A stretch of DNA of 18,249 nt, taken from Spirochaetaceae bacterium. Its GTDB lineage: Bacteria > Spirochaetota > Spirochaetia > Treponematales > Breznakiellaceae. Positions 6,072-13,700 of this stretch are shown piece after piece (within the stretch, counting starts at the first letter, position 1; each line of letters starts with the position of its first letter). The position numbers and the translations under genes were made by a program. Location: positions 1 to 18,249 of the forward strand of contig JAISZQ010000056.1 in the NCBI GenBank assembly GCA_031269165.1. Reading direction: 5' to 3'. Below the pieces are notes generated by a model. The model was not told the origin of the DNA. It made no database searches and saw nothing but the letters and a program-made list of their open reading frames with translations.

Positions 6072-6191
6072 ATGACAATATCGTTGAGTAGAATAATACG
6101 AAAATCCACGCCTGTTTTGCCGTTACGGGGCGGTTCGTTGTCGGAATCCCGCAAAAACGCAGGGGAGAGAAAATCGGATGAATCAAAATAA
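6072..6191 (+). CDS. Possible 39-residue ORF between STAS and sigma genes
   Basis: A short frame starts at ATG 6072 behind a good site (AGAGGTGAG, about 6059-6067) and ends with TAA at 6189-6191, 14 nt into the sigma factor gene. The product is basic (many Lys/Arg) and Ser-rich, with no hydrophobic segment, and I do not recognise it. Position and overlap suggest translational coupling with the sigma factor, or a small regulator. The strong site is the main support; it could also be chance. Confidence 0.4.
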   Translation: MTISLSRIIRKSTPVLPLRGGSLSESRKNAGERKSDESK

Positions 6192-6765
6192 CGCAAACTG
6201 GTTAAACGGGGTTTATATCCGGTTCAAGGATAAAGTATACGGTTATTTTTTGAAAAAACTCAATTCGCCTGAATTGTCGGAAGATTTAACGTCCCATGTG
6301 TTTTTGGAAATAACAAAGAACATTGACCGGTTTGATGAGACTAAATCGTCAGAATCAACATGGATATACACCATTTGCCGAAATCTCTGCAACCGTCATC
6401 TGCGGGATTTTTATAACCGCCGATATATCGAAAAGAAGTACGAAGATCTCCAAATTCAGGCTGGAGAGAGCAAGAGTCGTGACAATAACGAAATCGAACG
6501 CCTCATCGCGGCGGATACGCTGCACGGCGCTCTGCTCTGCTTAAACACGGATAAAAAACACATCATTATTCTTTCCTACTATTATGGGTTAAATCCGAGA
6601 GAGATAGCGCTTCGTCTTGGATTGAGTTACACGAACGTCTGCGTTCTCAAGTCCCGCGCGCTTCGGGAATTACGGAAAATCTTAAACGGGAATAGTTCCA
6701 CGGTGAAAATGAATAGACCAAAGAAAACATTGATGCATACCGTCAAAAACGAGGGGGAAGCATGA
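6178..6765 (+). CDS. RNA polymerase sigma factor, sigma-70 family, ECF-like
   Basis: 195 residues, the usual size for a region 2 plus region 4 sigma factor. Region 2 covers about residues 10-80, with LSEDLTSHVFLEI and STWIYTICRNLCNRHLRDF, where region 2.4 normally reads the -10 box. Region 4 covers about 120-170, with a helix-turn-helix in LNPREIALRLGLSYTNVCVLKSRALREL for the -35 box. A basic tail of about 25 residues follows. The site GGGGAGAG lies 8 nt before the ATG. The gene overlaps the lipoprotein gene by ATGA, so the two are translated together. With the STAS gene upstream, it probably directs transcription of the secretion genes or of genes deployed with them; this is inference. Confidence 0.88.
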   Translation: MNQNNANWLNGVYIRFKDKVYGYFLKKLNSPELSEDLTSHVFLEITKNIDRFDETKSSESTWIYTICRNLCNRHLRDFYNRRYIEKKYEDLQIQAGESKSRDNNEIERLIAADTLHGALLCLNTDKKHIIILSYYYGLNPREIALRLGLSYTNVCVLKSRALRELRKILNGNSSTVKMNRPKKTLMHTVKNEGEA

Positions 6766-7373
6766 AGGGAAAGGCTTGCGTGAAACAAATGATATGCGGG
6801 GCGAAGCGGACTATGATCATGGCGGGCGTTGTCCCGGTTGTGGCGGCCCTTTGTTTTTCCGCCTGTGTCAGCCAGCAACGAGTGGTGGTGGGGGTTTCTG
6901 GTCAACTGGCGGTGAGTTACGGGGCCTATCCTTCCATAGAGGTGGATATTGCCGCCGTTACCGATGGGGAGCTTACCGAGATCAAAAATGCGGGGGTGGA
7001 GAACTACTTCGCGCCGGACAGCGGCATCCGCGAGAGAATTGACGCTCAAACCCTGTTCTTTTCGGAGGAGCAAACGAAGCCCCTCACGCTTCCCACGCGC
7101 ACGGAAACGTGGAAGAACTGGCTGCAAAAAGACCCCTCGACCCTTGTTGTCATCGCGGGGTTGCCCTATGATCCGTCAATGCCGGAACCTCCGGCCCCGG
7201 ATCCGAGGATCATAACCATCCCGATAAAGAAACGGTTTGTTTTTGCGCCGAATGTGTATGTTTTGGCCGAACCCAAGAAAATTGTGCAGGTCAAGAAAGC
7301 GCCGCTGAATCCCCAAACGAATGTCCAGAAAAACACGGGGGCTTCCGGTACGGAGAATGGTGAAGAACGCTGA
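6762..7373 (+). CDS. Exported lipoprotein, possibly a divergent TssJ
   Basis: 203 residues. A basic N-terminus, a hydrophobic stretch (18-33) and a relaxed lipobox FSAC place the lipidated cysteine at residue 35. The mature part is predicted beta-rich: YPSIEVDIAAV, a variable stretch, LVVIAGLPYDP, and RIITIPI. TssJ, the outer-membrane lipoprotein of T6SS, is a small beta-sandwich that binds the TssM C-terminus. The position ahead of tssK-tssL-tssM, the size and the lipobox fit, but I do not see clear TssJ signature residues. The tail (about 155-203) is Lys/Asn/Pro-rich. The start overlaps the sigma factor stop (ATGA). A generic lipoprotein is the alternative. Confidence 0.6.
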   Translation: MKGKACVKQMICGAKRTMIMAGVVPVVAALCFSACVSQQRVVVGVSGQLAVSYGAYPSIEVDIAAVTDGELTEIKNAGVENYFAPDSGIRERIDAQTLFFSEEQTKPLTLPTRTETWKNWLQKDPSTLVVIAGLPYDPSMPEPPAPDPRIITIPIKKRFVFAPNVYVLAEPKKIVQVKKAPLNPQTNVQKNTGASGTENGEER

Positions 7374-7423
7374 CGATTGCCGATAATTAAGGAAACAGGT
7401 TCAGAGAGTACAAGGAGACTGTT

Positions 7424-7837
7424 ATGGGAGCAGTAAAAACGGAAATTACGCTGGTAAATATCGGGGATCAAAACGACGCAAATCGGGGATATATACCCCC
7501 GGAGCAAGTCAGGCGAGTCAAGGTCAACGCCGTGGTGGACACAGGCGCGTGGACGCTGGTCCTCAACGAGAAAACCCGGCAGAAGCTGGGGTTGCAGGTG
7601 GAGGAACCCGGTGAGGCCATCGTTGCTGGAGGGGGAAAGGTTCCCAGCGGCTTAACGGAGCCGGTGAGAATTCACTGGCAGGACCGCAGAACTACCTGTG
7701 AAGCGGTGTTCCTTCCCGATGAGGAAGATGTCCTGCTCGGCGCTATCCCGCTTGAAGGGCTGGACTTGATGGTTCACCCGCGTACCCAAAAAGTCATCGG
7801 CGCCCACGGCGACAAGGTCCGCATTGTGGTCAAATGA
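7424..7837 (+). CDS. Retropepsin-like aspartic protease (clan AA, AF_0612-type)
   Basis: 137 residues with one retropepsin fold, so an active enzyme would be a homodimer. The catalytic motif VDTGAW is at about residues 38-43, followed by TLVLNEKTRQKLGL. The second family signature, a hydrophobic pair plus Gly, is in VLLGAIPLEGLDLMV near residues 105-120. AAGGAG stands 9 nt before the ATG. There is no signal peptide or membrane segment, so it should act in the cytoplasm. It lies in line with the lipoprotein gene (50 bp) and ahead of tssK (about 300 bp). I know of no aspartic protease as a standard T6SS part. It could be a passenger, or could process a component of this system. Confidence 0.8.
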   Translation: MGAVKTEITLVNIGDQNDANRGYIPPEQVRRVKVNAVVDTGAWTLVLNEKTRQKLGLQVEEPGEAIVAGGGKVPSGLTEPVRIHWQDRRTTCEAVFLPDEEDVLLGAIPLEGLDLMVHPRTQKVIGAHGDKVRIVVK

Positions 7838-8139
7838 ATAACGGCCGATAAGGTGGTAGTGGGCTGCCTTGCGGGAGATAGTCGCTTGTTTACCGGACGG
7901 GTTGAACTATGCGGACAGAGAAAGATTGTCTGCGAATTACACGAAGTAAAGAGACGAGGGCTGAAAAATCCCGGGTAATCCGCGGGCTTCTTCTCCGTGT
8001 TGGTTCGTGAGGGTCGTGGTTGCATTCAGAAATGTGCTCATAGCAGAGGTTGTCTGGAGTTAAGAGAAAAAGTTTTTCTGCCGGCAAAGAAGGCTTATTG
8101 GAAAGAAGGTTTCATTGATGTTTTTTGGAGGAATATGAT
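7838..8139. other. 302-bp gap before tssK, no gene seen
   Basis: An open frame starting at 7997 runs into tssK in another frame and has no suitable ribosome binding site. An imperfect hairpin, CCCGGG-TAATC-CGCGGG, lies at about 7970-7986. There is no strong sigma-70 promoter. The length leaves room for a separate promoter for tssKLM, perhaps one read by the upstream sigma factor, but I cannot identify one. Confidence 0.4.
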
Positions 8140-9504
8140 ATGCAATATGAGGAACTTTTGCACTGGAGCGACGGCCAATTTTTACAGCCGCATCATTTTC
8201 AGTATTTACAGCGGCAGTCTGCCGAATATGGATGGCATGACCGTTCGCTTGCGTTGCTCTACCCGTATGGGCTGATCGACGTGGAACTTGATCGGGAGGC
8301 GCTTTCGGGGAGCCGTGTCGTCGTCAAGCGTTTTTCCGCGGTTATGGCGAGCGGGCAGGAAATTTCTATGCCGGGCAACTGTGTTCTTTCCCCGCTGGAT
8401 TTGACTCAGGCACTCGCGCAGAATCCGAATGAGCTTACCATTTATGTCGCGCTTCCGCTCTGGGCCGAATTCGACGCAAACCTCGCGGAGGACTCAGGCG
8501 CTTCGGAAAAACGGCGTTACCTTGCCCAGAGAAAACGGGTCCGCGACGAAAATTCCGGGGACAATGAAATAACCTTAGTAACCCGCCGTCTTAACGCGCG
8601 GCTGGTGACCAATTTGGACGATCTCAAGGACATGGAGTTGTTGCCTTTGGCAAAACTTTCCGTGCTGAGCCACGACCGTTCCCAAAGCGCGCTCGCGTTC
8701 AACGAAAAGTACATCCCGTCTTTTTTGCAGATCACGAAGGATAATCCGCTGACGGGTATCATAACCGGGCTCCTCGTCGATGTGAAGCGGTGCCGGGACA
8801 AGGTGCTTGACACGCTCTCTCAGGGCAAAAATAACGAGGAACGGCAGCCCGGCGACGATACGGCGCAGCGTTTTCGGGTGCTTAACCGGTACGAGGTGCG
8901 GCTTTCGGCACTTATGGAAACCGGCCGGATAAGTCCGTTCAACCTCTATCTGGAACTTATCTCTTTCTTGGCCGAGCTTATGGCCATCGACCCTTTCAAC
9001 AGCATCAACGAGATACAGCGTTATAACCACGATGATTACGGCCCGCAGTTTGCCGTGGTGATAAAGGACATCCGTTCCTTTATTCTCGCCGGGGGTAGCG
9101 CCGATTACCGTACGTTTGACTTTTCCCCGATTGAAGACGGGCAGTATCTCTTTACCCGGATCAAAATGGAAGACTTGGCCGGTATGGAAGAGGCGTATCT
9201 GGCGGTCAAGACCGGCGCGGAGACGACCGTGGTTATTGCCGAACTGGAAACCGGCGATACATTCAGACTGGTAAACCCCGAAGCAAAACTGATGCGGGTA
9301 CGGGGTGTCAAACTTATTGCCGAGCGGTTTCCGCCCCGCTATCTTCCCGTTTTGAAAGACACGCTGTGGTTTCATCTGGAACTTAAAGAATCGGCGCGGG
9401 TTTGGCGGGAGATTCGTGAGGAGGCGGGCATGGTCATCGACTATGCCGCGAATTTATTCCCGGCTCTGGAGGCCGCGCTCTACATCACTTTGGGGAACGG
9501 TTAA
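8140..9504 (+). CDS. tssK: Type VI secretion baseplate protein TssK
   Basis: 454 residues from the ATG at 8140, placed by GGAGG 8 nt upstream; an in-frame TTG at 8125 overlaps that site and is less likely. TssK is a cytoplasmic trimer that links the T6SS baseplate to the membrane complex through TssL and TssM. The N-terminal signature WSDGQFLQPHHFQYLQR (about residues 8-24) matches the family's W-x-x-G-x-x-L-x-P-x-H-F pattern. The C-terminal part, with RYLPVLKDTLWFHL and a final Pro/Ala-Leu-rich beta segment, also fits. The length is normal (about 445 in the family). The stop is 3 bp from the tssL start, so the genes are co-transcribed. Other baseplate genes (tssE, F, G) are absent here. Confidence 0.92.
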   Translation: MQYEELLHWSDGQFLQPHHFQYLQRQSAEYGWHDRSLALLYPYGLIDVELDREALSGSRVVVKRFSAVMASGQEISMPGNCVLSPLDLTQALAQNPNELTIYVALPLWAEFDANLAEDSGASEKRRYLAQRKRVRDENSGDNEITLVTRRLNARLVTNLDDLKDMELLPLAKLSVLSHDRSQSALAFNEKYIPSFLQITKDNPLTGIITGLLVDVKRCRDKVLDTLSQGKNNEERQPGDDTAQRFRVLNRYEVRLSALMETGRISPFNLYLELISFLAELMAIDPFNSINEIQRYNHDDYGPQFAVVIKDIRSFILAGGSADYRTFDFSPIEDGQYLFTRIKMEDLAGMEEAYLAVKTGAETTVVIAELETGDTFRLVNPEAKLMRVRGVKLIAERFPPRYLPVLKDTLWFHLELKESARVWREIREEAGMVIDYAANLFPALEAALYITLGNG

Positions 9505-9507
9505 ACG

Positions 9508-10722
9508 ATGAGCGCGGCAAGCAAACTCGAAAAACTGTGCGACCCCCTCCTCTTGGCCCTGTGCAATTACTGGCAGCTTGCCTGTATGGGCAGTCCGGTC
9601 GAACTCGAACCATTCAGGGAAAACATCGTTTCGCTTTTTGAAGAGGCAAAACAAGCGGCGGCGCTTGACGAGACGTCCGCGCTTCAGGAAGCGTTTTCCG
9701 TGATCGAGAAGCCTTTAGTCTTCTTCATCGATTATATGGTAAGGGAGGGGCGGTTCTCTTTCAGATACGACTGGCAGATACTCGCCCGTTCTTACAACGA
9801 GCTTTCCGGAGACGAAAAGTTTTTTGATCTCCTTGAAAACACGCTGAACGATCCTGACGCCAAGAACGCGACCGATCTTTTTTTCGTGATGCTAGGATTG
9901 GGCTTTGACGGCATCCACCGGAAAAATCAGGCATACATACAGCAATGTATGGCTTCCTGCGCCCAAAAAGCCAAAGCGGATTTCGCTGTTCTTTCCGAAC
10001 CCATCGCGCCTGAACCCGCGAAAAGAAAGGGGCTTTTTACCCGGCGGCGGAGGTTGGATGTCCGTTTCGCCCTTATCGCTTCGGCGCTCTTTATGGTGTT
10101 TTGTTTTGGGTTCAACATGGTAACGTTTCTCAAAACGACCGGGGAATACCGCTCGCTTCTGGCAAAGACCGTGCTGGATTCCATTCCTCCGCCACAGACC
10201 GGTTCCTTTCCAGAATTAGAATTTTCCACAGGCGAAAACGGTGATTCTGTTGTGCCGGACAACAATACCGGCGCGGGTGGACCGGCGCGTACCGCGCGGG
10301 ATTCCGCCTCTCCGCCGCAGAACAATTTTTTCCCGGAACGGGAATTTTCCACAGGCGGAAACGGTGGTTCTGTTGTGCCGGACAACAATACCGGCGCGGC
10401 TTCCGGCGCAGGTGGAGCGGCACGTACCGTGCAGGATTCCGCCCCTCCGCCGCAGAACGATTTTTTCCCGGAACTGGAATTTCCCACGGATACCGACGGC
10501 GATTCTGTAGTGCCGGACTACGATACCGGCGCGGCTTCCGGTGCGGGTGGACCGGCGCGTACCGTGCAGGATTTCGTCTCTCCGCCGCAGAACGATTTTT
10601 TTCCGGAACTGGAATTTCCCCCGGATACCAACGGTGATTCTGTTGTGCCGGACTACGACACCGCTTTCGGCGCGGATGAAAATGCCGTTGATCCCAATCC
10701 TAAAATCGAGGTTTCCCCATGA
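9508..10722 (+). CDS. tssL: Type VI secretion inner-membrane protein TssL (DotU family) with repeat tail
   Basis: 404 residues. Residues 1-160 form the cytoplasmic DotU/TssL helical domain; FFDLLENTLNDP and LFFVMLGLGFDG are the family core. A basic stretch (172-182) precedes one transmembrane helix (about 187-208), which puts the C-terminus in the periplasm. Standard TssL ends there, or continues into an OmpA-like peptidoglycan-binding domain. Here, residues 225-390 are instead four imperfect repeats of about 41-45 residues, Pro/Gly/Asp-rich, each with PPPQ, FFPELEF, DSVVPD and a GA-rich linker. TssL anchors TssM and contacts TssK. The tail is probably disordered and might span the periplasm or bind a partner; that is inference. 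It lies 3 bp after tssK and overlaps tssM by ATGA. Confidence 0.9.
   Translation: MSAASKLEKLCDPLLLALCNYWQLACMGSPVELEPFRENIVSLFEEAKQAAALDETSALQEAFSVIEKPLVFFIDYMVREGRFSFRYDWQILARSYNELSGDEKFFDLLENTLNDPDAKNATDLFFVMLGLGFDGIHRKNQAYIQQCMASCAQKAKADFAVLSEPIAPEPAKRKGLFTRRRRLDVRFALIASALFMVFCFGFNMVTFLKTTGEYRSLLAKTVLDSIPPPQTGSFPELEFSTGENGDSVVPDNNTGAGGPARTARDSASPPQNNFFPEREFSTGGNGGSVVPDNNTGAASGAGGAARTVQDSAPPPQNDFFPELEFPTDTDGDSVVPDYDTGAASGAGGPARTVQDFVSPPQNDFFPELEFPPDTNGDSVVPDYDTAFGADENAVDPNPKIEVSP
10180..10669 (+). repeat. Tandem repeats encoding the TssL periplasmic tail
   Basis: Units start near 10180, 10303, 10438 and 10573. Spacings are 123, 135 and 135 bp, all multiples of three, and a shortened final unit follows. 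Shared DNA words include CCGCCGCAGAACGATTTTTT and TCTGTTGTGCCGGAC. The last two units are the most alike, which suggests recent amplification. Unit number may vary between strains. Confidence 0.9.
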
Positions 10723-13700
10723 ACTTTTCGGCATTGTTTGCTCAGGCGGCAAACTACGTGAAAACAACCACGACGGGCAAGATCATCCTGGTCATCGTGG
10801 TGCTGTTGCTTTTTTTGATAATCGCGGTGCCGTTGATCCGCCGATTGAAACGCCGCAAGATAAAAGAAAAAGAGACGCGGGAAATAATGAAAGACCTCCT
10901 CACGTGGCGGCATCTTGCCCAACTGGTAAAAGGCGGCGGCGGACACGAAAAGGCAAAACAGGAACTTTCAGACAATATTCTCAAGATCAACGACCTCTTA
11001 AAACAGGGCTTTCACAAGGCAGCACGGCGGGGGCGCGACCTCTACGCGCATCCGTGGTTTGTTCTGGTTGGCGAACCCCGATCCGGCAAGTCGTCCCTGC
11101 TTGAGGCGAGCGACCTTGAACTTGAGCCTTCCACCGTTGAACGGGACACGACCGACGACGGCAAGAACAGCCTTCCCGTGCGTATCTGGGGTGGCACGAA
11201 GGCCGCCGTATGCGACATAAGCGGAAAGGTTTTTTTTGACCGGTGGCTTGAAGGCTCAAGCGCGGAATGGATGTACATCACCCGGCAAATCTGCCGCTAC
11301 CGCCGGAAAAGGCCGCTTGACGGCATCATTGTTACCATTCCCGCCGACGCGCTTCTCGCCGACAGCGCCGATCTCAGTTCCCACAAGGCGATCCTCATGG
11401 CCCGCGAGTTGCACGATCTTTTGCATAACTGCGGGATGAACCTGCCCTGCTATGTCATCGTCACAAAATTGGATCTTGTAAACGGGTTTCAGGAATATGC
11501 CAAATTTCTCGAAGGGGATATGCGCCATCAGATCCTGGGTTTCTCGAATAACGCCAAGTTTTACTCAAGTCAAAAATTCGAAGAGTTCTGGGCAGCCCTG
11601 CGCGAACGGCTTGTCGATGGGGCGAAGCAGTTGCTCACCGAAAACGCTCGCCGGAGCGAACAGTCGCCTGAGACACGCATGGATACCGCCGCCAAGATAT
11701 GGACGTTTCCCGATACCTTTGGCGCGCTGAATGAGAACATCAAGATATACCTTGACGCGCTTTTTGGCGAGGACAACTACCACGGAACAAGCAACACCTA
11801 TTTTGAAGGAATCTATTTTACTTCGGCTCAGGATAGGTACATTTCCCTGAGTCCCGCGATGGCGCGTCTTTCGGGGCTGACAACGGATGAACTGGCCATT
11901 CCCAGTGCCTCGTACCGCGATACGGCCTATCCAGACCGGCCCGTTCAGGCGAATCCCGCCGCCAGCAACAGCCTTATGACGATTTCAGGCCGGCAACCGG
12001 CTTTGACCCCGGTCAACCGGCGGCCTGATTTGCACTACGGCTATTTTATCCGGGACGTTTTCCACAAACGTGTATTCAGGGAATCGGAACATGTTTCGTT
12101 CACCAGAAGAAAGGCGCTGATGCTCCATCTGCCGCACTATCTTTTATGCGCCGTCTTCATAGGCGCGGGCCTTTACTGGGGACTTACCGCGTTGTTCAAT
12201 GCGGAAAAACTGCACACCAACCTCCTGCAAATATCGACGTATTACACGTACCTCGATGGTCTCCTGCAAAAGGGCGCCCCCTTTTATTCCCCGCTGGTCA
12301 AGGAGGATTCTCCGGGACACTTCGTGGTCGATATGGAACCGGTCGAGGGAGAATCGCTCTCCTCGCGGGTGCAGTTCTTCTACAACGCGGTCGTCTTTCG
12401 GGACATGGCGGTGACGATCCCGCCGGGGTTCGGCCTCTCGCGGATCGTCACGGACGGGTTTCAGCCGAATTACCGGTACAAGGACAAGGCGTTTATCGCC
12501 AACCAGCTTTACGCCACAATGGTACGAATGCCCGTGATACGGAATGTCGGCAACAAGATCATCGGAAATGTGCAGACCCAGGTGCTTACCGCCGACGTAA
12601 AAGCCGTTTTGACGTCTTTTCTGGAGTTGGACGATGTTAAAAATACCGATTTTAACCAGATGTTCCGGTCGGGGAAGTTCAAATTCGATTCCATGCCGCG
12701 CTATCTGATACCGGATCTTTCAAACGACACGGCGAATCTCCTGAAACAGTACAAAAGTCAATACGAACGGGATTATTCCTATCGTATCGCCCCCGACTAT
12801 ATTTATTCCGATGATTTCGCCAAGGCGAAGGATGCGGCCCTCAACACCATTATTTCCGCATGGGATCGTTACGCGGTCTATCCCGATTCGCTTTACGGCA
12901 AAATAAAACGGCTCGCCGCCATCTCGGAAGAGATACTCACGAATTATGCCGACATTACCGACTCGCTCAGGCGCGTCAATACGGTGATAACGCTGGACCA
13001 GGTGCGCGAACTCGTGTATGAGTGGAAGGCCCTGACAAACCGGCAGAAAAACATTCTTTCCGAGGGGAGGGCGCTTTTTGCCGAAGTGACGGGACAACTC
13101 CGCGCGGCCCATATCCCCCTGGCCTTTGACAATCCTCTGCCAACGATCAATATCAGCGGCGGCGCGGGCGCGACGCTTGTTACGACACGGCCGGTGCCGG
13201 ACGCTTACCGGGACAACCTTATCAACGACTATCTCTTTAATGACATGGTGATCGGCCTTGCGGTCAAAGAATATACCGCCCTCTTCGATGCCGATATGGC
13301 TTTTGTGCGGCAGAAACTGGGCGCTTCCGGGCAGGAACGGGCGGGCAGGATCATCGCGCTCCAGGGCGAATTCGGGAACAGGCTGGCCACCGAGGTACAG
13401 GATCTGCGTTCCCGCGCCGCAAAACTCCAGGGGAACGAGTTGCTTGCGGGCAAGGCGGACGAAAAGTCCGATGCTTCTTCGCTCTTTTCCATTGTTGAAA
13501 AAATCGTGGATCTTTCCTCCGACATTGCCCTCCCGGTTGAAAAAAACCTCGCAAACGCCGGGTTCGAGACAAACTGGCAGGAAGGACAGGGCAACATCAA
13601 AACCGCGCTCGATACCTTTGACGCATACGCTGCCGATTATCTTGAAAACAAGAAAGTCGGACTCCTTGTCGCAAACGCGCGGACTATGCTCCTCGCTCAG

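Noticed and set aside
7997..8275. 92-codon frame overlapping the start of tssK
   Set aside because: It runs out of frame through the strongly conserved TssK N-terminus and lacks a ribosome site.
8575..9375. 266-codon minus-strand frame opposite tssK
   Set aside because: Antisense to a well-supported TssK, with no domain or start signal.
10180..10669. CRISPR-like or frameshifted reading of the tssL repeats
   Set aside because: Unit lengths are multiples of three, the frame stays open, and they encode a coherent repeated peptide.
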